From Ochrobactrum sp. CGA5 (GTDB lineage: Bacteria > Pseudomonadota > Alphaproteobacteria > Rhizobiales > Rhizobiaceae): a DNA stretch of 64,000 bases. The translations under genes were made by a program, and so were the position numbers. The stretch is taken from positions 1 through 64,000 of the forward strand of contig NZ_VCIG01000008.1 of the NCBI RefSeq assembly GCF_006345815.1. The letters run 5' to 3'. Within the stretch, counting starts at the first letter, position 1. Each line of letters begins with the position of its first letter. This document shows positions 1 to 7,944 of this stretch, one piece after another. The notes beneath the pieces are model-generated. The model was not told where the DNA came from and ran no database searches. It was given only the letters and a program-made list of their open reading frames with translations.

Positions 1-2
1 CG

Positions 3-110
3 CTTGGATACAAGCCACCGGCACCCGAGGCCATCATCTGGCCTGCGCCAGCAAGCGGAGCAGCACCGTCATCTGCCCAGGCAATAGCCCCAAGGCCGAA
101 CATGAACTAA
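3..110 (+). pseudogene. C-terminal end of a DDE transposase, cut by window edge
   Basis: An open frame enters from the left edge and stops at TAA 108-110. It reads LGYKPPAPEAI followed by a proline/alanine-rich tail, a C-terminus common in integrase-core (rve) transposases of IS3/IS481 type. The next 30 bp (GACCACCCTATGGGGTCAGG area, about 121-143) look like an IS end. Nothing else is recognisable up to the convergent regulator that ends at 259. Whether the full element is intact cannot be seen. Confidence 0.6.
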
Positions 111-258
111 GATTGAAACCGGACCACCCTATGGGGTCAGGCCAACAATTTATCTGCCTTGACATCTCATTAAAAGATACATTCTGTTTATACTTCAAAC
201 CCATTGGGAATCCTGAAAGGCAATAGCTTTTTCCAAGTTTTCAAACCAAACTATCTGA

Positions 259-957
259 TCAAGACAAATTCACACCTGCCACCTGATGTAGCGCAGATAG
301 CGAGGGTATCTCTATGCAGCTATGATCCCGCGAGGTGATGAGGCCAAGATTGCGCAGTCTCGTGAAACTTCTACTCACGGTTTCAACAGTCAAACCTAAG
401 AAGTCGGCGATATCCTGTCTTGGCATAGGAATATGAACGAAGCCTCTGTTGGGGGACCGTTGAGCGAGAAGAATGATAAAGCATGATAATTTTTCGACTG
501 GTGCCAGCCGACCCAGTATGAGTTGAATAAAGTTCGCCTTCCTTAACGAATCCTTTGTCTCGGCGTGAGAATATTGCTTAATTCTTTCATCTCTAACGAT
601 ACACTCCTGGAATTTAATTTTAGATAGGGAGGTAATATTGCTTGTTACGATGGTTTCAATTGTCGATGAATAGTGTTCATCGTCGATAATCCCTATTAGT
701 TCTCTTGGGAATATGAAGTGTGTTATCTGCCGTCGACCGTCGGGCAAGACTCTGAAAGCTCTTAATAAGCCCTCATTCACCATGTAAATCCGACCGATTT
801 TGTCACCCTCTCGAGCTATGGTAACGTTCTGGGGAATGGTTTTATCAACACGATTGCATTGCGAGAATGCGATCGCTCCAAAGAGTTCATTGAATAGTGT
901 TTTCCTGACCACAGTCGACGCGTCAAGGCTTATAACATTCGTTTTTTCAGAACTCAT
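259..957 (-). CDS. Crp/FNR-family transcriptional regulator (possible ArcR/FixK-like)
   Basis: 232 aa. Residues about 30-120 form a cyclic-nucleotide-binding-type beta barrel (VLPDGRRQITHF, then FPRELIGI) and residues 180-207 a Crp-type helix-turn-helix. The recognition helix VETVSR (191-196) has the E..SR pattern that FNR proteins use to read TTGAT-N4-ATCAA. The N-terminal cysteine cluster that binds Fe-S in FNR is missing (only C34 is near), so direct oxygen sensing is unlikely. The next non-mobile genes are the arc operon, which carries a perfect FNR box at 6421. Control of that operon is an inference from the recognition helix and proximity. The 242 bp upstream of the start (958-1199) hold no clear box or gene. 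Confidence 0.85.
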   Translation of the reverse strand: MSSEKTNVISLDASTVVRKTLFNELFGAIAFSQCNRVDKTIPQNVTIAREGDKIGRIYMVNEGLLRAFRVLPDGRRQITHFIFPRELIGIIDDEHYSSTIETIVTSNITSLSKIKFQECIVRDERIKQYSHAETKDSLRKANFIQLILGRLAPVEKLSCFIILLAQRSPNRGFVHIPMPRQDIADFLGLTVETVSRSFTRLRNLGLITSRDHSCIEIPSLSALHQVAGVNLS

Positions 958-1272
958 TTCGATGACCTGAAGAGTTAATATTGTGTCTTATTCTCAAAGT
1001 GGATGGCTCCATAAATCTAATCACTAACATCGTGCGAAACCCCACTATCCATTTGGGGTAGAGATGAGAAGATCAGACTGGTGAAGTATATCGGGTTTTG
1101 ATGTGATGGGGTATAACTTTCGAGGCAGGCTCCGGTTTTTCGCTTCGGCGAACACCTCACACAAGACTTCGACAGCATCTGGAACCAGAACTATCCGAGT
1201 GAACTGCCCCCCATTTCGACCGGACAGTCGGCATAAGCAGAAAGGCTCAAGCACAGGCTTGGGTATAGGCTT

Positions 1273-1616
1273 ATGTCTAACGAGTATCGACACGTTGAAT
1301 TGCTGACGGGTGATGTTCGCCGCAGGCGGTGGACAACCGAGCAAAAGCTGACGATCATTGAGCAGAGCTTCGAACCAGGCGAGACGGTATCGTCCACCGC
1401 TCGCCGCCATGGCGTCGCGCCCAATTTACTTTATCGGTGGCGCAGGCTCTTGAGCGAGGGAGGTGCTGCAGCTGTGGATTCTGACGAGCCGGTGGTCGGC
1501 ACTTCGGAAGTGAAGAAGCTGGAAGATCGCGTCCGCGAGCTGGAGCGCATGCTCGGCCGCAAGACGATGGAGGTCGAAATCCTTCGGGAAGCCTTGTCCA
1601 AAGCAGACTCAAAAAA
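1273..1616 (+). pseudogene. IS3 orfA (HTH transposase subunit), split
   Basis: The N-terminal helix-turn-helix of an IS3 OrfA is intact (RRRWTTEQKLTIIEQSF, then STARRHGVAPNLLYRWRR), followed by the leucine-zipper-like stretch VKKLEDRVRELERMLGRKTMEVEIL. The frame enters the IS1111-type insert after the A-run 1611-1616. The missing end resumes at about 2972 in the frame ISRPILLPKDGSR and stops at 3015-3017. The split removes OrfA-dependent production of the OrfAB transposase, so this copy is probably immobile. Confidence 0.85.
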
Positions 1617-1639
1617 CGTATGGCCCGCCCCGTTTGCAA

Positions 1640-1800
1640 TAGGATTTTTACGATGTTCTGATCAGTCTGCGTCAACGTATACGGTCTCATGAGCACCCCC
1701 ATGGCCAAGATGGACATCCGCACGTTCAGAGCCCCATAAACGGATCGGCAGTTAATGCCATTTTTTTGACCGGGCTTTCCAAACGCCGTTCGACTGTCAG
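1640..1800 (-). ncRNA. Candidate bridge RNA region of the IS1111-type element
   Basis: This non-coding region follows the transposase. Read in the transposase direction, it holds a revcomp match to the right side of the insertion site (TCAAAAAAA, from 1761-1769), then a direct match to the left side plus core (ATCCGTTTATGG, from 1734-1745). Next come a weak 5-nt match to the element's own left end (1710-1714) and a 7-nt match to its right end plus core (ATACGTT, 1674-1680). The order is the same as in the element at 22080. RNA limits, folding and strand are inferred. Confidence 0.55.
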
Positions 1801-1865
1801 GCCATCTTCACGATCCTTCCTGCAAACCTCATAGGCTACGCGTTCTCATTGCCTAGCCGGTCTGA

Positions 1866-2897
1866 TTACGCTACCGCAGGGCAACTGCGATCAAAGCCTG
1901 TTTCCTTACGCAAAACGGCCCATGCTATCCGCGCCAATTTGTTTGCTAGCGCTACAACCATGACGTTGCGGTGAACACCACGCTCCATCATTGCCTTGAG
2001 CCAACGGCCCGTTGGCGTATCACTCTTTGAGAGCGATGGCAGTGACGCTCGAGCGCCATGGATGAGCAAAGTGCGTAAATAGGTATTGCCACGTTTCGAT
2101 ATCCCAAGCAGTCGGGGTTTACCGCCGGTGCTGTACTGTCGAGGTACCAGTCCGAGCCAGGCACCCAGATCGCGCGCTTTGGCAAAGCTGCTTGCATTAC
2201 CTACAGCGGCGACCAAAGCCGTGGCATTGAGTACGCCTATACCGGGGATAGTCGTCAGTCTACGCGTGGCCGCATCATTGCGTGCCAACTGGATAAGCTC
2301 AGTATTCAATGCTCCGATCTTTGTGTCGAGCTCTTGCCACTCGGCGCGTAATTCACGAACCAGTTGTTGTACTCGCAACGATAATAACTTCACATCTTCG
2401 GCTAGCATGCTGTCCACGCCGAGTTCCAGTTTCCGCCGTCCGGCAGGAAAGATCACCCCGCGTTCCAGCAGAATTGCGCGAAGCTGATTGATGAGGTTTG
2501 TTCGCTCTGCCACAAGGCGAGAACGCACCCGATGCAGTGTCTGGATGTCCAGTTGCTCCTGGCTCTTCAGATCGACGAAACGCATCGTCGGTCGAGATGC
2601 AGCTTCGGCAATACCCTCAGCATCCCGATCATCATTCTTCTGGACTTTGATATACGGGCGAACATATTCCGGCGACATCAGCCGGACCTCGTGACCTCGT
2701 CCCTTAAACAAGCGGCCCAGATGATGAGCTCCGCAGCAAGCTTCCATAGCAACTATGCAGGCGGGGAGTTTCGTTACGTAATCAATCAGTGTCTGGCGAC
2801 GCATCGTTCGACGTGTAACTATTGCACCGGTAGCGTCGACACCAACGACGCTGCAAGAGTTCTTGCCCAGATCAATTCCAAGGATCATGATGCTCAT
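1866..2897 (-). CDS. IS110-family transposase (DEDD recombinase)
   Basis: 343 aa, full family length. The N-terminal RuvC-like DEDD domain starts ILGIDLGKNSCSVVGVD and continues VAMEACCGAHHLGR and KVQKNDDRDAEGIAEA. The C-terminal Transposase_20 domain reads TTIPGIGVLNATALVAAVG, then GAWLGLVPRQYSTGG and ISKRGNTYLRTLLIHGARA. No frameshift is visible, so the enzyme could be active. It lies alone in the element, opposite to the host IS3 genes. Start chosen at MSIMILGIDLG; a Met two codons further in would also fit. Confidence 0.93.
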   Translation of the reverse strand: MSIMILGIDLGKNSCSVVGVDATGAIVTRRTMRRQTLIDYVTKLPACIVAMEACCGAHHLGRLFKGRGHEVRLMSPEYVRPYIKVQKNDDRDAEGIAEAASRPTMRFVDLKSQEQLDIQTLHRVRSRLVAERTNLINQLRAILLERGVIFPAGRRKLELGVDSMLAEDVKLLSLRVQQLVRELRAEWQELDTKIGALNTELIQLARNDAATRRLTTIPGIGVLNATALVAAVGNASSFAKARDLGAWLGLVPRQYSTGGKPRLLGISKRGNTYLRTLLIHGARASLPSLSKSDTPTGRWLKAMMERGVHRNVMVVALANKLARIAWAVLRKETGFDRSCPAVA

Positions 2898-3013
2898 AGG
2901 CCCGTTCCTTTCTTTTTTCGCACCACAGCATCATAACAGACGCTGGGGATAGGGGGGGGGCCATTCCATAAACGGATATCGCGGCCGATCTTGTTGCCGA
3001 AGGACGGTTCGCG

Positions 3014-3841
3014 ATGAAGGCCGTCGCAGATACGCTGGGCGTATCCCGTTCCAACCTCATCGAGCGGCTGAAAGGCAGATCGAAGCCGCGCGGCTCCTAT
3101 CACAAGGCCGAGGATGCAGAGCTTTTGCCCATCATTCGCAGGCTGGTAGATCAAAGGCCAACCTATGGCTATCGGCGGATCGCCGCGCTCCTCAATCGCG
3201 AAAGGCGAGCCGCCGATAAGCCTGTCGTCAACGCAAAACGGGTTCACCGCATCATGGGCAACCACGCCATGTTGCTGGAGAAGCATACGGCCGTTCGCAA
3301 GGGCCGCATCCATGACGGCAAGGTCATGGTCATGCGCTCGAACTTGCGCTGGTGCTCGGATGGGCTGGAGTTCACTTGCTGGAACGGCGAGGTCATCCGT
3401 CTCGCCTTCATCATCGACGCTTTCGACCGGGAGATCATCGCCTGGACGGCAGTCGTCAACGCGGGCATCTCCGGCTCGGACGTGCGCGACATGATGCTGG
3501 AGGCAGTCGAGAAGCGGTTCGCAGCAACCCGAGCCCCACATGCAATCGAGCATCTCTCGGACAACGGCTCTGCTTACACCGCGAGGGACACGAGGCTGTT
3601 TGCGCAAGCACTCAATCTGACACCCTGCTTCACGCCGGTCGCCAGCCCGCAGTCGAACGGCATGTCGGAGGCCTTCGTCAAAACCCTGAAGCGGGATTAT
3701 ATTCGCATCGCAGCACTACCGGACGCAGAAACAGCGCTCCAGTTCATCGACGGATGGATCGAGGACTATAATGAAATCCATCCACATTCCGCGCTCAAGA
3801 TGGCTTCCCCTCGGCAGTTCATCAGGGCTAAATCAAACTAG
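3014..3841 (+). CDS. IS3-family OrfB, DDE transposase domain
   Basis: 275 aa with the HTH_21 region (LLPIIRRLVDQRPTYGYRRIAALL) followed by the rve integrase core. Acidic motifs are WCSDGLEFTC, FIIDAFDREIIAW and LSDNGSAYTA, and the final Glu is in SPQSNGMSEAFVKTLKRDY. Its ATG overlaps the displaced orfA stop by ATGA. OrfB alone lacks the N-terminal DNA-binding part that OrfA normally supplies by frameshifting, and orfA is split upstream. The stop codon shares its last base with the right terminal repeat. Confidence 0.93.
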   Translation: MKAVADTLGVSRSNLIERLKGRSKPRGSYHKAEDAELLPIIRRLVDQRPTYGYRRIAALLNRERRAADKPVVNAKRVHRIMGNHAMLLEKHTAVRKGRIHDGKVMVMRSNLRWCSDGLEFTCWNGEVIRLAFIIDAFDREIIAWTAVVNAGISGSDVRDMMLEAVEKRFAATRAPHAIEHLSDNGSAYTARDTRLFAQALNLTPCFTPVASPQSNGMSEAFVKTLKRDYIRIAALPDAETALQFIDGWIEDYNEIHPHSALKMASPRQFIRAKSN

Positions 3842-3897
3842 CCGACTTGTCCGGCGAAACGGGGAGCACTCCACCGAGTGATATTTTTCGTAAGCGG

Positions 3898-5517
3898 TCA
3901 GCCGATGGCGTTAGACTTGACGTTCCAAGGCATAAGGGCTTCGATTTCAGTTACAGGCCAGCCTTGAGCAATGCGGCTTAGTGTTTGGGATAGCCAGTCA
4001 AGCGGATCGACGCTGTTCATTTTGCATGTCTGGAGAAGCGTGGCCAGTGTAGCCCAGGTCCGTCCGCCGCCTTCGCTTCCGGCAAACAGGCTGTTTTTCC
4101 TCGTGATTGTCTGTGGTCTGATCGCACGCTCGACAATGTTGCTATCGATTTCGACCCGGCCATCGGTGAGGAAGCGCTCCAGGGCCTCGCGCCGGGTGAA
4201 CGCGTAGCGGATCGCCTCGGCGGTTTTGGACTTGCCCGAGACTTTACCCAGTTCCTTTTCCCACCGGTCGAAGAGGCGGGCGACAATGGTTTCAGACTGT
4301 TCCTGACGGAACGCGGCGCGGATGTCGGCATTCTTGCCGCGAACCTCATCCTCGATCTTCCACAATTTGGTCATGGCGGTGACCGTATCTGTTGCAGCCT
4401 GCGAGATCCCGCTGACGTGCAGATCGTAAAATTTGCGGCGCAGATGTGCCCAGCAGCCTGCGAGCTGTATCTGTTCATTGCGCCCAGCCTTGGCTTGCGC
4501 CTTGATCATGCTCGTATAGGCGCCATATCCGTCCACCTGCAGGATTCCGTTGAACCCGGCAAGATGCCGCGCCACGCATTCTGCGCCCCGACTGTCTTCA
4601 AAACGATAGGCCACCATTGGTGGACTGCTCCCACCATAGGGACGATCATCGCGTGCATAGGCCCAAAGCCATGCCTTGGTGGCTTTTCCCGAACCGGGAG
4701 CCAGAGTGGGCAAGGTCGTCTCATCGGCGAAGACCCTTTCACCTTCCTTGACCCGCTCCAGGATATAATCGGCGCATATCTGAAGCTCGAAGCCCAGATG
4801 CCCCATCCATTGCGCCATCAAACTCCGGCTGATCTCGACGCCATCGCGCAAATAGATTGCCTCCTGACGGTAAAGTGGAAGGCCATCGGCATACTTGGAA
4901 ACGGCTATATAGGCGAGCAGGCGCTCTGTCGGCAAACCGCTCTCGATAATATGTGCAGGCGCGAGCGCCTGAACCACACCATCATGGTTCCGGAATGCAT
5001 ATTTGGGGCGGCGTGTCACGACAACCCGGAACTTCGGGGGCACGACGTCCAGGCGTTCCGAGCGATCCTCGCCGATCAGGACCTTTTCCAGACCCTCGCA
5101 ACGAGCCGGAATCTCCGGTTCGATGACTTCCTCAATGCGTTCGAGATGAGCGGCAAAGCCCTTGCGCGGACGTGATGCCCGTTTCGGCTTGCCCCTGGCC
5201 GCATCGTCAAGTTCGCTCTGGATCGCCGAGAGACCGGTTTCCACTTCCTCGAAAGCAAACGATACCTGTTCATCGCTAACACCAAGGTGTAATCGTTCGG
5301 AGCGCCGGCCGTGCTGGGCGCGCTGCAAAACCTTCATGATGGATGTCAGGTTGGCAATCCGTTCGTTGGCGCTCTTCTCCACTGCCTCCAGCCGGGCAAT
5401 CTCAGCTTCAGCAGCCTTCAACCGGGCTTCCTTTTCAGCCTGCTCACGTGCCATTGCGAGCACCATAGCTTTCAGTGCGTCAACGTCATCCGGCAGATCG
5501 TGAAGCGGTAAATCCAT
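3898..5517 (-). CDS. tnpC: IS66-family transposase TnpC
   Basis: 539 aa, normal size. An N-terminal coiled coil (about 15-65, MAREQAEKEARLKAAEAEIARLEAVEKSANERI region) precedes the LZ_Tnp_IS66 segment, the zinc-finger-like region and the DDE_Tnp_IS66 core. Visible core motifs are FADETTLPTL, LQVDGYGAYT, AGCWAHLRRKFYDL and SNIVERAIRPQTITRKNSLFAGSEGGG. The C-terminal tail (NSVDPLDWLSQTL) is typical. It is transcribed after tnpB across a 75-bp gap. Confidence 0.95.
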   Translation of the reverse strand: MDLPLHDLPDDVDALKAMVLAMAREQAEKEARLKAAEAEIARLEAVEKSANERIANLTSIMKVLQRAQHGRRSERLHLGVSDEQVSFAFEEVETGLSAIQSELDDAARGKPKRASRPRKGFAAHLERIEEVIEPEIPARCEGLEKVLIGEDRSERLDVVPPKFRVVVTRRPKYAFRNHDGVVQALAPAHIIESGLPTERLLAYIAVSKYADGLPLYRQEAIYLRDGVEISRSLMAQWMGHLGFELQICADYILERVKEGERVFADETTLPTLAPGSGKATKAWLWAYARDDRPYGGSSPPMVAYRFEDSRGAECVARHLAGFNGILQVDGYGAYTSMIKAQAKAGRNEQIQLAGCWAHLRRKFYDLHVSGISQAATDTVTAMTKLWKIEDEVRGKNADIRAAFRQEQSETIVARLFDRWEKELGKVSGKSKTAEAIRYAFTRREALERFLTDGRVEIDSNIVERAIRPQTITRKNSLFAGSEGGGRTWATLATLLQTCKMNSVDPLDWLSQTLSRIAQGWPVTEIEALMPWNVKSNAIG

Positions 5518-5592
5518 GAGGCTGAGTAGAGCATAAAAGCGGCCGTTTTCCCAACCATTACAGCATCATGAATCATCTTGCCGCAGGCGTTG

Positions 5593-5937
5593 TCATCCTG
5601 TCAGCAAAGGGCGTCTTGTCCTGTTCGGGCGGATCTTTTTCCAGTCCATTCCAGCCAACAAAGCCATGAGCTGGGAATGATCCAGACGTATCCTCGCAAC
5701 TGACAGGCCCGGCCAGCAAAAGCCACGGTCCTCAAGCGTTTTCGAATAAAGGCAAACGCCACTGCCATCCCACCACACAATCCGGACCCGGTCGGCACGT
5801 TTTGACCGGAAGACATAAAGCGCACCATTGAACGGGTCGAGACCGCCATCACGGACAACTGCCATCAGGGAAGCGGCTCCCTTGCGGAAGTCGACGGGCT
5901 GACAGGACACATAAACCACCACACCGCTGGAAATCAT
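5593..5937 (-). CDS. tnpB: IS66-family accessory protein TnpB
   Basis: 114 aa, standard for IS66 Orf2 (PF05717). It begins with VVYVSCQPVDFRKGAASL and carries the conserved LYVFRSKRADRVRIVWWDGSGVCLYSK stretch and an FCWP motif. Its start overlaps the tnpA stop by ATGA (5934-5937), indicating translational coupling. TnpB is needed for IS66 transposition, but its biochemical role is not settled. Confidence 0.95.
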   Translation of the reverse strand: MISSGVVVYVSCQPVDFRKGAASLMAVVRDGGLDPFNGALYVFRSKRADRVRIVWWDGSGVCLYSKTLEDRGFCWPGLSVARIRLDHSQLMALLAGMDWKKIRPNRTRRPLLTG

Positions 5938-6362
5938 GCCTTGCGAGCCGCCCTCAGAACCTTCACCAGGTGATCCGGATCGAAGGCTGAACCGACGCGA
6001 ACTACCATGTCGGCGACAACAATATCGATCGAAGCGCTACACGTCGTTTCAACACGTGCAAATCTGGCCGGACTGGCCGGTCCCGCTGTTACTGGTGAAA
6101 CAACACCAGACGCAAGCGCCTTACGACGCCATCCATAAAGCTGCGAGGGATCCAGACCTTCAGACCGTGCAACCGCCGAGACGTTGGCCCCGGGCTGCAA
6201 CGACGCAGCCACAATCCGCGCCTTCTCGTCATCCGACCAGTCTCGCGGCCGCCGTCGGCTTCGCACAGGCTCCGCCGTCAAAACCTCGAATGTCCGGGTC
6301 TGATTCACACCGTCGCTCATAGGATTCTCCGCATGATTCATGCAGAAAATCGCCCATCTCAC
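5934..6362 (-). CDS. tnpA: IS66-family TnpA (HTH protein)
   Basis: 142 aa, IS66 Orf1-like. The central HTH_Tnp_1 motif reads RRPRDWSDDEKARIVAASL and then VSAVARSEGLDPSQLYGWRRKAL, followed by a short tail that ends at the tnpB overlap. The first in-frame Met is used. A start at the later Met (SDGVNQTRTFEVL region, about 15 codons in) is also possible and would avoid the unusual first residues. Confidence 0.9.
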   Translation of the reverse strand: MRWAIFCMNHAENPMSDGVNQTRTFEVLTAEPVRSRRRPRDWSDDEKARIVAASLQPGANVSAVARSEGLDPSQLYGWRRKALASGVVSPVTAGPASPARFARVETTCSASIDIVVADMVVRVGSAFDPDHLVKVLRAARKA

Positions 6363-6420
6363 CGACGAAAGATACGTGGGATAGCCTACCCGCTTACTAT
6401 TTTTCTATACTTGATGCTTC

Positions 6421-6434
6421 TTGATTGAAATCAA
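6421..6434. promoter_or_regulatory. Perfect FNR/ANR box upstream of arcD
   Basis: TTGATTGAAATCAA matches the FNR/ANR consensus TTGAT-N4-ATCAA in all ten fixed positions. Its centre is about 70 bp before the arcD ATG, compatible with activation at a class II promoter. It lies 16 bp inside the right target duplication of IS66, so the insertion left the box and promoter core with the operon but separated them from upstream DNA. Confidence 0.85.
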
Positions 6435-6497
6435 TGCGGCTTATCTTGCAACCCATAAACTCAGGTCGGTTGCATTGAAAGAGAGCGGGATTAATGC

Positions 6498-7931
6498 ATG
6501 AGTGACATCGCACAAGACGGCGATGGAAAACGATTTCGTTTTCCTACCGCATTCACCATTCTTTTTGGCCTCATTGTCATTGTCGCGGCGCTGACCTGGA
6601 TCATTCCAGCTGGCCAGTACGAGCGAACCATGAATGCGGCTTTGAACAAGGAAGTTCCTATTGCTGGGACTTACAAGGTCGCTGAATCCAATCCGCAAGG
6701 TATTACAGATATATTCATGGCACCGATCGGAGGGCTTTATAATCCTTCGACCAATCAGGCCAACGCCATTGATGTGGCGGTGTTCGTTCTCATTATTGGT
6801 GGTTTTATTGGTGTCGTCACCTCCACTGGCGCGATTGATGCTGGCATTGGCAGCGCCATGGTTGCGCTCAAGGGGCGAGAGAAATGGCTAATCCCTGTGC
6901 TTATGGCACTGTTCGCCTTCGGCGGTACAACCTATGGCATGGCAGAGGAAACGCTTGCCTTCTATATGCTTTTGCTTCCAATCATGATAGCGGCGCGTTT
7001 CGATGCAGTAACTGCGGTCGCTGTCATTTTGCTTGGTGCAGGCGTCGGCGTTCTTGGTTCGACAGTCAATGCATTCGCTACGGTCATTGCCTCGGATGCT
7101 GCGGGCGTACCTTTCACTAACGGCCTCGTGTTGCGCTGCATCATATTGGGACTTTGCTGGCTGGCCTGCGTAATCTACGTGATGCGCTATGCCGAACGGG
7201 TGCGGCAAGATCCTACAAAATCGCTTGTCTATGACATGAAGGCGGCTAACGAAAAGCACTTTCTGAGTGCGCATGAAGGTGAAAAGGCTAACTTTACACT
7301 TTTGCACAAGATCGTACTCACGGTTTTTGGTGTCACCTTTGTCGTCATGATCTGGGGCGTGTTGAAAGGCGGCTGGTGGATGGGGGAAATGAGCGGGTTG
7401 TTCCTCGCTTCAGCCATCCTGATCGGCTTTATCACACGCCCTGGTGAGGCAAGTTTTGTCGACAGTTTCGTCAACGGTGCACGCGACCTGCTTGGCGTGG
7501 CGCTGATCATTGGCCTGGCGCGCGGCATCGTCGTGGTCATGGACGCTGGCAAGATCACAGATACCATCCTGCACTGGGCGGAGCTTTCCGTCTCCGGGTT
7601 GGGTAAGGTGGCCTTCATCAACGTGATGTACTGGCTTCAGGTACTTATGTCCTTCTTCGTGCCGTCTTCGTCCGGTCTGGCGGTCCTTTCCATGCCGATC
7701 ATGGCACCTGTGGCAGATTTCGCCGGCGTTGGCCGCCAGTTTGTGGTCACCGCCTATCAGTCTGCAAACGGGCTCGTGAACCTGATCAATCCGACTTTTG
7801 CGGTCGTAATGGGTGCACTGGCAATTGGTCGCGTCCCCTATGAACGCTGGTTGCGCTTCATGTGGCCGCTGCTTTTGATCCTGACCATTATCATCATGGC
7901 GTGCCTGAGCGCCGCTGTTCTGCTTGCTTGA
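6498..7931 (+). CDS. arcD: ArcD-type arginine/ornithine exchanger (YfcC/DcuC-like carrier)
   Basis: 477 aa membrane protein of the YfcC/C4-dicarboxylate-carrier group, with about 12 hydrophobic segments. The first is [23 protein letters not shown], the family's N-terminal signature; the last ends the protein. [18 protein letters not shown] and [13 protein letters not shown] are the conserved re-entrant-like repeats. Family membership alone does not set the substrate. Placement as first gene of arcDABC, 14 bp before arcA, supports arginine/ornithine exchange at the inner membrane. The FNR box suggests induction at low oxygen. The start at 6498 follows a GGGATTAATGC stretch; no better start is near. 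Confidence 0.85.
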   Translation: MSDIAQDGDGKRFRFPTAFTILFGLIVIVAALTWIIPAGQYERTMNAALNKEVPIAGTYKVAESNPQGITDIFMAPIGGLYNPSTNQANAIDVAVFVLIIGGFIGVVTSTGAIDAGIGSAMVALKGREKWLIPVLMALFAFGGTTYGMAEETLAFYMLLLPIMIAARFDAVTAVAVILLGAGVGVLGSTVNAFATVIASDAAGVPFTNGLVLRCIILGLCWLACVIYVMRYAERVRQDPTKSLVYDMKAANEKHFLSAHEGEKANFTLLHKIVLTVFGVTFVVMIWGVLKGGWWMGEMSGLFLASAILIGFITRPGEASFVDSFVNGARDLLGVALIIGLARGIVVVMDAGKITDTILHWAELSVSGLGKVAFINVMYWLQVLMSFFVPSSSGLAVLSMPIMAPVADFAGVGRQFVVTAYQSANGLVNLINPTFAVVMGALAIGRVPYERWLRFMWPLLLILTIIIMACLSAAVLLA

Positions 7932-7944
7932 AGGAGATTACGAT

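Larger units (their letters stand above)
1617..2969 (-). mobile_element. IS110-family element, IS1111-type, inserted in IS3 orfA
   Basis: The limits come from rebuilding the IS3 frame: the element lies between two copies of a 2-bp AA core (1615-1616 and 2970-2971) and makes no longer target duplication. Imperfect sub-terminal inverted repeats (about 1620-1634, ATGGCCCGCCCC; and 2951-2965 inverted, ATGGCCCCCCCC) and a 249-bp non-coding stretch downstream of the transposase fit the IS1111 subgroup. A run of nine G lies at 2952-2960. Confidence 0.8.
1200..3873 (+). mobile_element. IS3-family element, interrupted by an IS1111-type IS
   Basis: Imperfect terminal inverted repeats lie at 1200-1232 and 3841-3873 (outer ends TGAACTGCCC and, inverted, TGGAGTGCTC, then a shared TTTCG.CCGGACA core). 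The element is flanked by a 5-bp target duplication CCGAG at 1195-1199 and 3874-3878, so both ends are exact. Removing the inserted element (1617-2969) restores an orfA that overlaps orfB by ATGA at 3014-3017, the usual IS3 layout. Confidence 0.9.
3890..6397 (-). mobile_element. Complete IS66-family element with 8-bp target duplication
   Basis: Both ends carry the IS66 terminus GTAAGCGG (3890-3897, and inverted ending at 6397). The flanks are an exact 8-bp duplication, TATTTTTC, at 3882-3889 and 6398-6405. The element holds tnpA, tnpB and tnpC in that order on the minus strand and is 2508 bp long. It sits 16 bp after the IS3 right end. All three genes look intact. Confidence 0.95.

Noticed and set aside
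1617-1692. Extension of the IS3 OrfA frame (NVWPAPFAIGFLRC) as its true C-terminus
   Set aside because: It lies inside the IS1111-type insert; the real OrfA end resumes at about 2972 and matches the IS3 pattern with the ATGA overlap to orfB.
2952-2960. Nine-G run as a phase-variation tract
   Set aside because: It lies outside the transposase gene, in the sub-terminal repeat of the IS element, and could be an assembly artefact.
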